Counted from the stretch's first letter, positions 16,827 to 26,635 are shown. The stretch: 42,222 nt of DNA from Sulfurospirillaceae bacterium (GCA_028693565.1 JAQUVE010000008.1:1-42222), one strand, 5' to 3'. The notes: generated by a model from the sequence alone, not told the origin. Program-made: numbers and translations.

Positions 16827-17596
16827 AGAATAATAATCTCTTCTTCAAGGTTGATAGCAAAACGTTTCAAAACCTCTTTTTTAGCAAGCTCAATAAGGGC
16901 TATAGCATCTTCATACTTCCCATTGCCTAGGTTGATCAAAAAATTAGCATGGACTTCACTAAAAGCCATATTGCCGATACGTTTTCCCTTAAGCCCTGCA
17001 TCTTCAAGGAGCTTTCCTGCATAAGCACCTTTAGGATTTTTGAAACAACTTCCAGCACTGGGGAAAGGGGGTTGATTGTCTCTCATTTGTTTAAACATCG
17101 ATAAAAGGGTTTCATCAAATCCTTTGTTACACATAAAAGTAGCTTCAAAAATAACACCTTCTATGTGTGTATGACGGTAACCGTGAGGAATATCTTTTTT
17201 ATCTAACCAGCCTTTGTCCGTTCGTACGGACAAAAGGTTATTGAAGACTTCCCACTCTTTGAGCCCAGCATTCATTTTGACCATACCACCAAGGGTACCA
17301 GGAAGTTTTTGCATAAGCTCAAAGCCTGCTAAATTATGCTTTTTAGCATAAGAGAGGATTTTGCCACTGCTTGTTGCCCCACCCACATGCAAGACATTAT
17401 CTTTGATTGTTATAAAATCAAACGTTTTCCCCAGAATCGCAAGAGGAGGGGGTGTGGGACTGACTAAAAGATTATTAGCGCCACCAATGACATACGTATT
17501 AGGCTCAATGGATGCAATCGTCTCTAAGATTTCAACATCGATACATGGACCAATTTGAATACTGGAGAAGCTTGAAAAATTGATGGTGCGCTTCAT
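16823..17596 (-). CDS. murB: UDP-N-acetylenolpyruvoylglucosamine reductase
   Basis: Cytosolic flavoenzyme that reduces UDP-GlcNAc-enolpyruvate to UDP-MurNAc in peptidoglycan synthesis. Motifs are [12 protein letters not shown] (FAD loop, ~35-46), [19 protein letters not shown] (~95-113), [11 protein letters not shown] with the active-site Ser/Cys (~180), and [16 protein letters not shown] (~193), ending near GVHANFLIN-type [12 protein letters not shown]. At 257 aa it is the short epsilonproteobacterial type. The ORF track extends to 17665, but the correct ATG is 17596, overlapping the fliQ stop by one base (TAATG), and the extra 23 codons are fliQ out of frame. Confidence 0.93.
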   Translation of the reverse strand: MKRTINFSSFSSIQIGPCIDVEILETIASIEPNTYVIGGANNLLVSPTPPPLAILGKTFDFITIKDNVLHVGGATSSGKILSYAKKHNLAGFELMQKLPGTLGGMVKMNAGLKEWEVFNNLLSVRTDKGWLDKKDIPHGYRHTHIEGVIFEATFMCNKGFDETLLSMFKQMRDNQPPFPSAGSCFKNPKGAYAGKLLEDAGLKGKRIGNMAFSEVHANFLINLGNGKYEDAIALIELAKKEVLKRFAINLEEEIIIL

Positions 17597-17862
17597 TAGA
17601 ATAAAAAGGTGGGAATCATATCGAAGATATGTATTGTGAACTCTATCATCATATTCATCATCCACGGCATCGTAAAAATAGCTACTACAATAACAATGAG
17701 AATTTTTGGAACAAAACTTAGGGTCATCTCATTGATTTGGGTTGTTGCTTGAAAAATACTAATTGCCAAACCTGCTACTAGTCCTGCTAACAGCATTGGC
17801 ATGGAAAGGTAAAGAGCGATTTTAAATGTTTCAACACCTAGGCCTATCAGTTTAGATTCCAC
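17596..17862 (-). CDS. fliQ: flagellar biosynthetic protein FliQ
   Basis: Small inner-membrane component (88 aa) of the flagellar type III export gate, acting with FliP and FliR. It has two hydrophobic helices (~14-38 and ~52-76) and the family block GLVAGLAISIFQATTQINEMTLSFVPKI. The start is GTG 17862 in a TAGTG overlap with the mqnD stop; GAGGAA lies upstream. The mqnD-fliQ-murB order is similar to Campylobacter, where fliQ and murB are also neighbours apart from the other flagellar export genes. Confidence 0.95.
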   Translation of the reverse strand: MESKLIGLGVETFKIALYLSMPMLLAGLVAGLAISIFQATTQINEMTLSFVPKILIVIVVAIFTMPWMMNMMIEFTIHIFDMIPTFLF

Positions 17863-18725
17863 TAGCTATTCCTCAATGCTTCATACTCTTTTGGGATTAG
17901 AAATGTTTTCGCATCTATGCATTGGTCGTAAAAACCATATTTAAAGCCTATCTCAAAAAGAGTATTGATAGCTATGTATTGCGTGTCGCTCATCTCAATA
18001 GATGTTTCATTGGCGTAAAGGCCTAGATAGGTTTGAAGGGTGCGTTGATTGACCCTAACAAGGTTTCGCTCGAGTAGCATTTTTGAAAGCAACCCTTGAT
18101 GATGGTGCGCTATATCAACGGCCTTAATGAGCATATCTTCACAGATAATTGCACGATGTAAAGGCATTGAACGGCGAAGTGCCATACCCCCAAGTGGTAA
18201 AGGTAGAGTAGCTTTACAGAGCTCTTTCCAAATATCCCAAAGTTCTCGTTCAACGATCAGCGTATTATTAAAATCTAAGATGCTTTCATGAATCAAAACC
18301 CCCGCATCTACTTCACCGCTTAAAACAGCATCTTCAATTGCTAAGAAATTCTTATAAATGATAGTTGCTTGAGGATAAGCGATTTTAAAAAGCATCGCAT
18401 TGGTCGTGTGCGTACCACTGAGTGCGACTTTAAATTTTTTCTTGAGAATAGTTCCTTTACGTTTGACTAATTTGGGACCATACCCTTCACCAAAGCTTAC
18501 TGCTGTACGTAAAAGTGCATATTCATTGCGAATTTTAGGATAGAGTGCAAAGCTAATCGCCGTAATATCGTAGGTATTTTTAAGCGCTTCTGTATTGAGT
18601 GTTTCAATATCTAAAGCGATGTTGTCAAAAAGGACTTCTTTATTACTGACCCAACCCAATTTAATTGCATAATACATAAAAATATCATCGGCATCGGGTG
18701 AGTGTGCCACAGAAATTGTTTTCAC
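17862..18725 (-). CDS. mqnD: 1,4-dihydroxy-6-naphthoate synthase (futalosine menaquinone pathway)
   Basis: MqnD cleaves cyclic dehypoxanthine futalosine to 1,4-dihydroxy-6-naphthoate, a step of the alternative menaquinone route used by Campylobacterota. The 287-aa periplasmic-binding-protein-like fold shows AHSPDADDIFMYYAI at residues 7-21 (family: HSPDxDD), ITAISFALYP (~55), SFGEGYGP(K)LV (~78) and LPLGGMALRR (~178). MqnA is a relative, but HSPDADD and LPLGGMA point to MqnD. The start is GTG 18725 with GAAGG 6 nt upstream. It is transcribed divergently from recA. Confidence 0.85.
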   Translation of the reverse strand: MKTISVAHSPDADDIFMYYAIKLGWVSNKEVLFDNIALDIETLNTEALKNTYDITAISFALYPKIRNEYALLRTAVSFGEGYGPKLVKRKGTILKKKFKVALSGTHTTNAMLFKIAYPQATIIYKNFLAIEDAVLSGEVDAGVLIHESILDFNNTLIVERELWDIWKELCKATLPLPLGGMALRRSMPLHRAIICEDMLIKAVDIAHHHQGLLSKMLLERNLVRVNQRTLQTYLGLYANETSIEMSDTQYIAINTLFEIGFKYGFYDQCIDAKTFLIPKEYEALRNS

Positions 18726-18753
18726 ATGAAACCTTCATAAAGTATTTGATGAT

Positions 18754-18762
18754 ATTCTAACA
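18754..18762 (-). promoter_or_regulatory. extended -10 promoter for mqnD-fliQ-murB
   Basis: TGTTAGAAT on the minus strand lies about 29 nt before the mqnD GTG. It is an extended -10 with no clear -35. Confidence 0.45.
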
Positions 18763-18841
18763 TATTCCATATTGAAATATTTTGAGAGCTGAAAAAATAA
18801 ATAGACTATGATACTTCCAAAGGGCTTTTTCAAGCTCAAAA

Positions 18842-18850
18842 TGATAGAAT
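18842..18850 (+). promoter_or_regulatory. extended -10 promoter for recA
   Basis: TGATAGAAT lies 27 nt before the recA ATG. An alternative is TATGAT a little upstream. No LexA-type palindrome is visible, in keeping with the lack of a classical SOS system in many Campylobacterota. Confidence 0.45.
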
Positions 18851-18877
18851 ATTAACACTATGAAAAGAGGTAGACCC

Positions 18878-19921
18878 ATGCAAATTGATGCAAACAAACA
18901 AAAAGCACTTGATTTAGCGATCAAACAGATAGATAAAGCCTTCGGAAAAGGTGCCCTTGTTCGTCTTGGCGATAAAGTGGTTGAACCGATTGAAGCGATA
19001 AGCACAGGTTCTATTGGGCTAGATTTAGCACTTGGTATTGGGGGAATTCCGCAAGGAAGAATCATAGAAATTTATGGGCCAGAGAGTTCGGGTAAAACAA
19101 CACTTTCATTACAAATTATCGCAGAAGCACAAGCCAAAGGTGGCGTATGTGCTTTTGTCGACGCGGAGCATGCACTGGATGTTAAATATGCTGGTAATTT
19201 GGGTGTTGATATAGAAAATCTTTTGGTATCACAACCAGATTTTGGCGAACAAGCTTTGGATATCGTTGAAACATTGGCGCGAAGTGGCGCGGTGGATGTC
19301 ATTGTCGTTGACTCAGTAGCAGCATTAACACCTAAAAGTGAGATTGAAGGTGATATGGGTGATTCGCATATGGGCGTTCAAGCAAGGCTCATGAGCCAAG
19401 CATTACGTAAACTAACAGCTGTTGTGCATAAAATGAATACAACGGTTATCTTTATTAACCAAATTCGTATGAAAATTGGCACAATGGGGTATGGTTCACC
19501 TGAGACTACAACAGGAGGCAATGCGCTTAAGTTTTATGCTTCGGTGCGTATTGATGTGCGTAAAATTGCTACGTTAAAACAGGGTGAAGAACAGATAGGA
19601 AATCGCGTTAAAGCGAAAGTTATTAAAAACAAAGTCGCTCCACCATTTCGTCAAGCAGAATTTGATATTATGTTTGGTGAGGGCATCTCTAAAGAAGGCG
19701 AAATGGTAGATTATGGTGTTAAACTAGATATCATTGATAAAAGTGGTGCTTGGTTTAGTTATAACGAAACACGACTTGGACAAGGACGCGAAAACGTTAA
19801 AGCTTTTTTAAAAGAGAATAAAGAAGTAGCCTTAGAAATTGAAGAAAAAATTAAACAAGCAATTGGCGGTACTGTCATGATGATGGCATGTGAAGTCGAG
19901 GATATAAAGGAAGATGAATGA
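18878..19921 (+). CDS. recA: recombinase RecA
   Basis: The 347-aa ATPase forms filaments on single-stranded DNA and drives homologous recombination. Walker A is GPESSGKT (~66), Walker B-like [10 protein letters not shown] (~140), loop L1 [22 protein letters not shown], and INQIRMKIG followed by loop L2 [17 protein letters not shown] near 205. The C-terminus is acidic (EVEDIKEDE), as usual. The start is ATG 18878, because AAAAGAGG is 7 nt upstream and the protein then begins [12 protein letters not shown]; the ORF-track start 18860 lacks an SD. It overlaps eno by 4 nt. Confidence 0.97.
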   Translation: MQIDANKQKALDLAIKQIDKAFGKGALVRLGDKVVEPIEAISTGSIGLDLALGIGGIPQGRIIEIYGPESSGKTTLSLQIIAEAQAKGGVCAFVDAEHALDVKYAGNLGVDIENLLVSQPDFGEQALDIVETLARSGAVDVIVVDSVAALTPKSEIEGDMGDSHMGVQARLMSQALRKLTAVVHKMNTTVIFINQIRMKIGTMGYGSPETTTGGNALKFYASVRIDVRKIATLKQGEEQIGNRVKAKVIKNKVAPPFRQAEFDIMFGEGISKEGEMVDYGVKLDIIDKSGAWFSYNETRLGQGRENVKAFLKENKEVALEIEEKIKQAIGGTVMMMACEVEDIKEDE

Positions 19922-21189
19922 TCTATATTGAAGATATTTCTGCAGATGAAGTACTCGATAGCCGAGGTAACCCAACCGTACGTGCAAAAGTAGTACTAAG
20001 TGATGGAACGATTGCAAGTGCGATTGTTCCTAGTGGTGCTAGTACAGGAAAACGTGAAGCACTAGAGCTAAGAGATGCAGATGCACGTTATATGGGTAAA
20101 GGTGTGCTCAAAGCGTGCGAAAATGTTAATACTGAAATCGCAGATGAATTGATGGGTATGAACCCTTTTAATCAAGCTATTATTGATGATGCGATGAAGA
20201 AATTGGATGGAACGGAAAATTATGGTCGCTTAGGTGCTAATGCCGTTTTGGGTGTTTCAATGGCCATTGCACGTGCTGCAGCTGCTAGCCTTGGAATGCC
20301 ATTGTATCGTTACTTAGGCGGCGCTAATGCTATGACTTTGCCGACTCCTATGTTTAATATTATTAATGGCGGTAGCCACGCTAATAATAGCGTCGATTTC
20401 CAAGAATATATGATTATGCCTTTAAATTTTGATAATTTTTCGGAAGCTCTACGTGCGTGTACTGAAGTTTATCACCAACTTAAGAAAATTATCGGCTCCA
20501 TGGGTGAGAGTACTGCTTTGGGTGATGAAGGTGGCTTTGCTCCCAATTTAAAAGACAATGAAGAACCAATAAAAGTCATTATGCAAGCCATTGAAAAAGC
20601 GGGTTATGAAGCAGGTAAGGATATTGCTATTGCATTGGACGTAGCAAGCAGTGAGCTTGTAGTCGAAGGTGGGTATAAACTTGATTCTGAAAAACGCACC
20701 CTTAGCAGTGCAGAGTTAGTGGCTTATTATGAAAATCTTTGTGCAAAATATCCTATTGTCTCTATAGAAGATGGATTAAGTGAAGATGATTGGGATGGTT
20801 GGAAACTATTAACTGAAAAACTAGGCGCAAAAGTGCAACTTGTGGGCGATGATTTGTTTGTTACCAATGAAAAGATTTTAGCAGAAGGTATTGCTAAAAA
20901 TATTGCAAACGCTATTTTAATTAAACCAAATCAAATAGGCTCTGTTACCGAAACTATGCGTACAGTGAGATTAGCCCAACGTAATAACTATAAATGTGTT
21001 ATGAGCCATCGAAGTGGTGAAAGCGAAGATGCCTTTATTGCAGATTTTGCAGTGGCGCTTAATACAGGTGAAATTAAAACAGGGGCAACTGCACGTGGCG
21101 AGCGAACCGCTAAATATAATCGTTTATTAGAGATTGAGCGAGAATTAAGCTTGAGCGAATATATAGGTCAACAACTGTTTTCTAAATGA
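19918..21189 (+). CDS. eno: enolase (phosphopyruvate hydratase)
   Basis: Glycolytic enzyme converting 2-phosphoglycerate to phosphoenolpyruvate. The 423-aa protein has the N-terminal [42 protein letters not shown] (~155), the Mg ligands in ALDVASSE (~240) and [14 protein letters not shown] (~285), GDDLFVTN (~313), the catalytic Lys in [10 protein letters not shown] (~339) and [17 protein letters not shown]. Length and motif order are normal. It starts in an ATGA overlap with recA, with AAAGGAAG upstream. The recA-eno pairing is a known epsilonproteobacterial arrangement and makes the two genes co-expressed. Confidence 0.98.
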   Translation: MIYIEDISADEVLDSRGNPTVRAKVVLSDGTIASAIVPSGASTGKREALELRDADARYMGKGVLKACENVNTEIADELMGMNPFNQAIIDDAMKKLDGTENYGRLGANAVLGVSMAIARAAAASLGMPLYRYLGGANAMTLPTPMFNIINGGSHANNSVDFQEYMIMPLNFDNFSEALRACTEVYHQLKKIIGSMGESTALGDEGGFAPNLKDNEEPIKVIMQAIEKAGYEAGKDIAIALDVASSELVVEGGYKLDSEKRTLSSAELVAYYENLCAKYPIVSIEDGLSEDDWDGWKLLTEKLGAKVQLVGDDLFVTNEKILAEGIAKNIANAILIKPNQIGSVTETMRTVRLAQRNNYKCVMSHRSGESEDAFIADFAVALNTGEIKTGATARGERTAKYNRLLEIERELSLSEYIGQQLFSK

Positions 21190-21464
21190 GTAACGTTTTA
21201 GACGATTTTGAAGAAGAAAATGAGGAGGGTGAAGATCAAGCCCTCTTTTATCTTAAAGTAATCGGTTTAGCCATTGTTGTTCTAGGATTTGGTATTTATA
21301 TTGGTGATGTTCTTTTTGGGAAAAGCTCCTTAGATGTGTTATTGAATCTTCAAGAAGACAAAGATACTTTGAGCGCAAAAATACAAAGCTTAAAAGAGGA
21401 AAATGCAGTTTTACAGAAAGAATTTTTTGAATTACGTCAACTAGACCCAGATAGGAGAAAATGA
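21186..21464 (+). CDS. FtsB/DivIC-like small membrane coiled-coil protein
   Basis: The 92-aa protein has an acidic cytosolic N-terminus ([12 protein letters not shown]), one membrane helix at residues ~22-45 ([23 protein letters not shown]) and a C-terminal coiled coil ([32 protein letters not shown]). This is the layout of FtsB/DivIC septum proteins, and a similar small gene follows eno in Helicobacter. A divisome role is likely but inferred. It overlaps eno by 4 nt and is followed one nucleotide later by the AMIN gene. Confidence 0.7.
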   Translation: MSNVLDDFEEENEEGEDQALFYLKVIGLAIVVLGFGIYIGDVLFGKSSLDVLLNLQEDKDTLSAKIQSLKEENAVLQKEFFELRQLDPDRRK

Positions 21465-21465
21465 A

Positions 21466-22158
21466 ATGGTAAAAACAGCTTCGTTTCTTTTGCTGTGTGT
21501 TGCATGCATTAGCGCACGGGAAAATCCATTTGAGATGGCTGAGTCCTCCTCTATTGTAGGTAAAACAACACAAATTGAGCAGAAGCGTACCTCTTTTGAC
21601 ACAACAACACTTAAACTACCAAGTAGTGCTCGTATTCTTAAAAGTATTTCTATTACATTTCAAAACCTTGATGGCTCTATTAGCGAAGAAATTCAGAGTA
21701 TCGATAAAGACATTGATTGGCATAATACTCTAACACTATCGGCTATCAAAAATACTATGAATAAACCAAATGATGAAAATCCAATAGCTTTAACAGTAAC
21801 TACACCAGTATCTAAAAAAGATAGTTTATCTACGAAGCAACAAGCTATAAAAAGCCATACAAATCAATTTGTACTTAATGAAGCTATTCGTCTAGAAATT
21901 GATGATAAACAGCTCAAAATTCTCACAAAAGACACAAAAGTGAGAGATTTTTTAATTAATGATCCCTATAAAGTTGTTGTAGACTTTCAGAAAATAAGTT
22001 CTTTTGCAACTAAAACAGTAGAGCTAAAAAAATTACCCTTCATAGCTGCTACATTAGGAAATCATGATAATTTTTACCGCATTGCCATCACCTTAGATGG
22101 ACAATATCGTTATGATATACAAAAAATCGAAGAGGGATATCTAATTAGGCTGAAATAA
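21466..22158 (+). CDS. AMIN domain-containing periplasmic protein
   Basis: The 230-aa protein has a signal peptide (VKTASFLLLCVACISA) and a variable low-complexity middle. Its C-terminal AMIN-like domain (~140-230) carries IRLEIDDKQLKILTKDTKVRDFLINDPYKVVVDF and RIAITLDGQYRYDIQKIEEGYLIRLK. AMIN domains target secreted proteins to peptidoglycan or septa, as in AmiC and PilQ. It has no catalytic domain. With the preceding FtsB-like gene it suggests a cell-envelope pair. AGGAG lies 8 nt before ATG 21466. It ends the recA operon at a dyad. Confidence 0.7.
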   Translation: MVKTASFLLLCVACISARENPFEMAESSSIVGKTTQIEQKRTSFDTTTLKLPSSARILKSISITFQNLDGSISEEIQSIDKDIDWHNTLTLSAIKNTMNKPNDENPIALTVTTPVSKKDSLSTKQQAIKSHTNQFVLNEAIRLEIDDKQLKILTKDTKVRDFLINDPYKVVVDFQKISSFATKTVELKKLPFIAATLGNHDNFYRIAITLDGQYRYDIQKIEEGYLIRLK

Positions 22159-22159
22159 G

Positions 22160-22191
22160 GTTACATGTAAAGAAAAATCCTTACATGTAAC
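22160..22191. terminator. inverted repeat between convergent genes (possible bidirectional terminator)
   Basis: GTTACATGTAA, a 10-nt loop and TTACATGTAAC form a perfect 11-bp dyad between the AMIN stop and the gltA stop. There is no strong T-run, so intrinsic termination is uncertain. Each arm is the palindrome TTACATGTAA, which recurs elsewhere in the window. Confidence 0.5.
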
Positions 22192-22199
22192 TCAAAAAG

Positions 22200-23477
22200 T
22201 TATTTAGGAGTACGCTCCAATGGTCCAAGGTAAAGCTGGCGTGGGCGTGCTATTTTCATATCTGGTTGTTCTTTAAGTTCAATCCACTGTGAAATCCAAC
22301 CTGGCGTTCGACCAATCACAAAGATAACTGCAAACATCTCTTTTGGAATTTTAAGAGCTTGTAAAATTAATCCAGAATAAAAATCAATATTTGGATAGAG
22401 TTTTCGCTCGATAAAATATTCATCATTGAGCGCAATTTCTTCAATTTTATGTGCAACTGCCATTAATTCACTATCAATGGAGAGTTCATTGACCAGTTGT
22501 TTTTGAAGGTTTTTAAGAATTGTTGCACGTGGGTCAAAATTTTTATAAACTCTATGACCAAAGCCCATAAGCCTAAAAGGATCATTGTGGTCTTTGGCTT
22601 TTGCAATGTATTTATCAACATTGTCAACACTTCCAATAAGTTCTAGTTGGCGAATAACAGATTCATTGGCTCCACCATGCGCTCTTCCCCAAAGTGCACC
22701 AATACCTGCAGAAATAGCGGCATAAGGGTGTGCGTGAGTTGAAGCAACTACACGAACAGCAGTGGTTGAAGCATTTTGCTCATGATCTGCATGAAGTGTA
22801 AAAATTGTATCGAGAGCTTTTACTTCTATTGGCTTAAGGTCAATATGGTGATGAGGATAGCCTCTTAACATATAGAGAAAATTTTCAGTAAAGCCTTTAT
22901 CTAAATCAGGATATATAATAGGAAGACCCTGGGAATATCGATAAGAAAATGCTGCAATTGTAGGAATTTTGGCAATAATACGGTGTGCCATTTCCTTAAC
23001 CTCTTCTGGTGAATCCATATCTAAGTGATCAAAATAGAAAGTTGAAAGTGCTGAAACAGCTGAAGATAAAATAGCCATAGGATGAGCGTTATCTGGAAAA
23101 GCATCAAAAAGCTTACGCATACTTTCATGGATAAAAGAGCGTTTTTTAAGCTCATACAAAAAGTTTTTATATTGCTCTTTATTAGGGAGTTCTTTATGTA
23201 ACAACAAAAAGGCTGTATCCAAAAAGGATTTTCGAGTTGCTAAGTATTCAATATCGTATCCTCGGTACATAAGTTTACCAAGGTCGCCATCAATATAAGT
23301 GATGCGTGAGCGACAACTTGCAGTAGACGTAAAACCTCTGTCAAATGTAAACATACCTGTATTTGAATAAAATGAAGAAATGTCAACAACATCTTGTCCT
23401 ATAGTAGGTTTCAAAATGGGAAATTCAAACTCTTTACCCGTGCGGTTATCAATAACGGTAACAGTCTCTTTACTCAT
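22200..23477 (-). CDS. gltA: citrate synthase (type II)
   Basis: Condenses oxaloacetate and acetyl-CoA to citrate at the entry of the TCA cycle. The 425-aa protein has MYRGYDIEYLA (~75), LHADHEQNASTTAVRVVAST (catalytic His, ~230), ALWGRAHGGANESV (His ~267), MGFGHRVYKNFDPRA (~310, Arg/His) and the catalytic Asp in IDFYSGLILQALKIP (~365). It is the hexameric, NADH-sensitive class length. The start at 23477 is preferred because AAAAGGA is 5 nt upstream; the ATG at 23483 overlaps that SD. Confidence 0.97.
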   Translation of the reverse strand: MSKETVTVIDNRTGKEFEFPILKPTIGQDVVDISSFYSNTGMFTFDRGFTSTASCRSRITYIDGDLGKLMYRGYDIEYLATRKSFLDTAFLLLHKELPNKEQYKNFLYELKKRSFIHESMRKLFDAFPDNAHPMAILSSAVSALSTFYFDHLDMDSPEEVKEMAHRIIAKIPTIAAFSYRYSQGLPIIYPDLDKGFTENFLYMLRGYPHHHIDLKPIEVKALDTIFTLHADHEQNASTTAVRVVASTHAHPYAAISAGIGALWGRAHGGANESVIRQLELIGSVDNVDKYIAKAKDHNDPFRLMGFGHRVYKNFDPRATILKNLQKQLVNELSIDSELMAVAHKIEEIALNDEYFIERKLYPNIDFYSGLILQALKIPKEMFAVIFVIGRTPGWISQWIELKEQPDMKIARPRQLYLGPLERTPK

Positions 23478-23524
23478 AGGCATCCTTTTAAAATTATTGT
23501 TTTATCATTTTTGCTCTGTGACGT

Positions 23525-23553
23525 ATTATATCAGATTTATATGAGCATCGTAA
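23525..23553 (-). promoter_or_regulatory. sigma-70 promoter for gltA
   Basis: On the minus strand TTACGA, a 17-nt spacer and TATAAT (preceded by TGA) lie about 50 nt before the gltA start codon. This is the strongest housekeeping -10 in the gap. Confidence 0.6.
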
Positions 23554-23652
23554 TGATGAAATTAGTAATATTGTAAGCATCTTTGGTTTAGTTTTAAGAA
23601 TAGTAAAAAAGTTAATTTGAAAGTTTAGATAAAAATTTATTTTTTGGTACAT

Positions 23653-23689
23653 AATGACGTGGTTATCATAAAATAATGACCACGTCATT
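23653..23689. terminator. 11-bp dyad downstream of bioB (terminator or operator)
   Basis: AATGACGTGGT, a 15-nt interval and ACCACGTCATT form a perfect inverted repeat 17 nt past the bioB stop codon. It is probably the end of the topA-bioB transcript, although there is no T-tract. A protein-binding site near the gltA promoter is the alternative. Confidence 0.45.
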
Positions 23690-23705
23690 TATAAGGATTA
23701 TATAC

Positions 23706-24551
23706 CTAAGTATGACATTGTGTCGCTAGTGAGTAACCAAGGGATTGAATCATCTCTAAATCGTGTTGAGGAAGTTGACCTTTTGTAGTGAGATAGTCAC
23801 CTATTACAATGGCATCCGCACCAGCAGCAAAAATATCTTTTTGTTTGCTTTTAAAGGTGATTTCTCGACCTCCTGCAACCATCAGCATTGTTTCAGGCAA
23901 GTTTTCACGCACCATTTGAATGATTGCTAAAGCTTCATCTTCACTTAAAGGTTTTGCAACTAAGGGAAGAGCAGGATTTGGATGATAAAAATTTAAAGGC
24001 ATCGTAGCGGGAGAGAGTTCTTTTACACTTTGGATAAAAGATATTCTATCTTCTTCGCTTTCCCCTAATCCAAAGATACCGCCACTACACAGATGTAGCC
24101 CTGCTTCTTTGACGTTGAGGCATGTTTGATAGCGCTCATCCCAACTATGGGTTGTACAGATTTTTGAATAATATGCTTTTGAACACTCTAAGTTATGATT
24201 GTAAGAATTGACTCCAGCATCTTTAAGTGCTAAAAGTTGCTCTGTAGTTGCCAAACCATTACATGCAATGAGATGAATATGTGGCAATGCCACTCGAACT
24301 GCACGAGCTGCCTCGCAAACAAAGGCAAGTTTTTTTTCATCTAGACCAAGTCCAGAAGTAACCAGACAAAAGCCAAGAGCACCATTTTGGGTAGCATTTT
24401 TAGCTTCAAAAACAATCTGCTCAATGGCTTTATACTTATAACGGTCAATTTTTGCGTGATGTTTTGCGCTTTGAGTACAAAACCCACAATCTTCAAGACA
24501 ACTTCCGCTTGAGATATTACAGATAGAACATAAAAAGATCTTTTTCTTCAT
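23706..24551 (-). CDS. bioB: biotin synthase (radical SAM)
   Basis: Inserts sulfur into dethiobiotin using a SAM-binding [4Fe-4S] cluster and a sacrificial [2Fe-2S] cluster. The radical-SAM motif is CLEDCGFC (~18-25; CxxxCxxC), followed by Q-SAKH (family CPQSA) and YKYK. The Asn-rich YNHNLECSKAYYSKI segment near 123 and ICTTHSWDERYQT with GLHLCSGGIFGLGE near 160 are typical. At 281 aa it is the short epsilonproteobacterial form. The start ATG has AAGGAA about 10 nt upstream, overlapping the topA stop, so it is co-transcribed with topA. Confidence 0.93.
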   Translation of the reverse strand: MKKKIFLCSICNISSGSCLEDCGFCTQSAKHHAKIDRYKYKAIEQIVFEAKNATQNGALGFCLVTSGLGLDEKKLAFVCEAARAVRVALPHIHLIACNGLATTEQLLALKDAGVNSYNHNLECSKAYYSKICTTHSWDERYQTCLNVKEAGLHLCSGGIFGLGESEEDRISFIQSVKELSPATMPLNFYHPNPALPLVAKPLSEDEALAIIQMVRENLPETMLMVAGGREITFKSKQKDIFAAGADAIVIGDYLTTKGQLPQHDLEMIQSLGYSLATQCHT

Positions 24552-24565
24552 AAAAACATATTTCC

Positions 24566-26635
24566 TTAAGCTTCAATTTTATGTTTGCACTTAATGCATT
24601 CATAAATCTCTTTTTTGCGAAGTTCACGTTTAGACATAGTGTAGCCACATTCAGGACATTTCTTCTCAGTTGGTTCATAATTAGAGATAAATTTACATTT
24701 CGGATAATTTCCACAGCCGTAAAATTTACCTCTACGAGAGCTTCGTTCGATGATATCACCACCACATTCAGGACATGGTACAGCAAGAGTAATTTTTTCT
24801 TTAGCTGGCATAGCTGCTTTGCTAAGGTTTTGAGTATATTTACATGTAGGGTATGTGCTACACGCGATAAATTCACCAAATCGTCCTTTGCGTTTCACCA
24901 ACTCTTTTCCACACTCAGGACACATTTCACCCGTGAAAACAACGACTTTTTGGCTTTCAATATTTGTTTTCCCTGCACTGACCTGCTGTTCAAACGGCTC
25001 ATAAAAATTCCATAGAGTTGTTTGCCAGTTCTCTTTATCTTCAGCGATTAAATCAAGTGTTTCTTCCATTGTTGATGTAAAAGATGAATCGACAATTTGA
25101 GGAAAGTGTTTTTCTAAAAGTTCAGTAACACTAAAAGCTATTTCACTTGGAATAAGTTGTTTTTTTTCAATAGAAATATAATCGCGAGCGGTTAAAACAG
25201 AAATGGTTGGAGCATAGGTTGATGGGCGTCCTATACCTAGGCTTTCTAATTTTTTAATTAAGCTTGCTTCTGAATAACGTGATGGTGGTTCTGTAAAATG
25301 TTGATTTGCTTCAATTTGGCTTAACTCAACGCTTTGGCCTAGGCTTAGATCAGGGAGCAATTTATCTTTATCATTATCGCCATAAGCTTTATAAAATCCA
25401 TCAAATAAGAGTTTTCGTCCACTGGCTTTAAATTTGCCACTTTCACTTTCAAAAATAAGTGTTTGCGACTCAAATCGTGCATTGTTCATTTGTGACGCAA
25501 TGAAACGGTTATAAATGAGTGCATAAAGTTTGAGTTCATCTGGTTTAAGAAAAGCACTCGCAACAGCAGGTGTGAAATCCAAAATAGTTGGGCGAATTGC
25601 CTCATGGGCTTCTTGCGCACCTTTGCTTTTATTGGCATAAAAACGTGGTTTTTCAGGTAAATATGCTTTCCCATAGGTATGAAGAATCTGTTCTCTTGCA
25701 CTTTCAATGGCTTCTTTGGCAATATTGAGGGAGTCTGTTCGCATATAAGTGATAACACCTTGTAAACCATTGTGTGTTTTAACACCTTCGTAAAGTGTTT
25801 GAGCAAGCATCATCGTTTTTTTAGGGGAATAGCCTAGTGCGCTTGAGGCACTTTGTTGCAATGTTGAGGTCATAAAAGCTGGGCTTGGGGAGCTTTCACG
25901 CTCTTTCTTTTCAATCAGTGCGACGGTAAAGGCTTCTTTTTCAAGTGTTTCTTTAATAAAACGTGCGCGTACTCCCTCAGAGATAGTCATTTTCTCTATT
26001 TTTTCGGTTTTAAATTCTATAAGAGATGCTTCAATCGTTTTGTTAAAAAGTGCGTCAATACTCCAAAATTCTTCAGGTATAAATGCTCTAATCTCTTTTT
26101 CTCTATCAACAACAATTTTAAGGCTTGAAGATTGGACTCTCCCCGCACTAAGTCCTTTTTGGATTTTAGCTGAAAGCAGTGGAGAGAGTTTGTAGCCGAC
26201 AATTCTATCGAGTAAACGCCTTGCTTGTTGCGCATTAACACTGTTAATGTCAAGCGTACGTGGATTTTCAAGCGCATGGGTGATAGCATTTTTAGTGATT
26301 TCATGAAAAACAATACGGGGAACTGTGTGAGGATCTTTTCCGATAGCCGCAGCAATATGAAATCCAATCGCTTCACCCTCTCTATCTTCATCCGTTGCGA
26401 TAAAGACGTGATCAGCTTCTTTGGCTAAATCTTTAATTTCTTTAACAACACTAGCATGGTCTTTGGGAACGCGATACTCTGGTGTAAAAGTTTGATTTTC
26501 GATTTTAATACCAAAACTACTTTTTGGAAGGTCTCGTATATGCCCTTTGGAAGCAATAATCGTATAGTTTTTACCTAAAAAATTCTTGATAGTTTTTGCT
26601 TTAGTCGGTGATTCGACAATAATTAAATTTTTCAC
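24566..26635 (-). CDS. topA: DNA topoisomerase I (type IA)
   Basis: Relaxes negative supercoils by a 5'-phosphotyrosine strand passage mechanism. The 689-aa protein has the TOPRIM start (LIIVESPTKAKTIKNFLG; ATDEDREGEAIGFH near 75), GRVQSSSLKIV, the active-site tyrosine in GVITYMRTDSLNI (~300) and IRPT. It ends in three C4 zinc-ribbon repeats (CPECGKELV...CSTYPTCKY; CPECGGDI...CGNYPKCKF; CPECGYTM...CIKCKHK). All motifs are intact. The start is GTG 26635 with AGGAA upstream. It is divergent from the flagellin gene. Confidence 0.97.
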   Translation of the reverse strand: MKNLIIVESPTKAKTIKNFLGKNYTIIASKGHIRDLPKSSFGIKIENQTFTPEYRVPKDHASVVKEIKDLAKEADHVFIATDEDREGEAIGFHIAAAIGKDPHTVPRIVFHEITKNAITHALENPRTLDINSVNAQQARRLLDRIVGYKLSPLLSAKIQKGLSAGRVQSSSLKIVVDREKEIRAFIPEEFWSIDALFNKTIEASLIEFKTEKIEKMTISEGVRARFIKETLEKEAFTVALIEKKERESSPSPAFMTSTLQQSASSALGYSPKKTMMLAQTLYEGVKTHNGLQGVITYMRTDSLNIAKEAIESAREQILHTYGKAYLPEKPRFYANKSKGAQEAHEAIRPTILDFTPAVASAFLKPDELKLYALIYNRFIASQMNNARFESQTLIFESESGKFKASGRKLLFDGFYKAYGDNDKDKLLPDLSLGQSVELSQIEANQHFTEPPSRYSEASLIKKLESLGIGRPSTYAPTISVLTARDYISIEKKQLIPSEIAFSVTELLEKHFPQIVDSSFTSTMEETLDLIAEDKENWQTTLWNFYEPFEQQVSAGKTNIESQKVVVFTGEMCPECGKELVKRKGRFGEFIACSTYPTCKYTQNLSKAAMPAKEKITLAVPCPECGGDIIERSSRRGKFYGCGNYPKCKFISNYEPTEKKCPECGYTMSKRELRKKEIYECIKCKHKIEA

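Noticed and set aside
18757-19065. Minus-strand ORF across the recA start
   Set aside because: It is antisense to recA and spans the divergent promoter region.
24581-25015. 144-aa plus-strand ORF opposite topA zinc ribbons
   Set aside because: The Cys/Phe-rich translation is an antisense artefact of the zinc-ribbon codons; topA is intact there.
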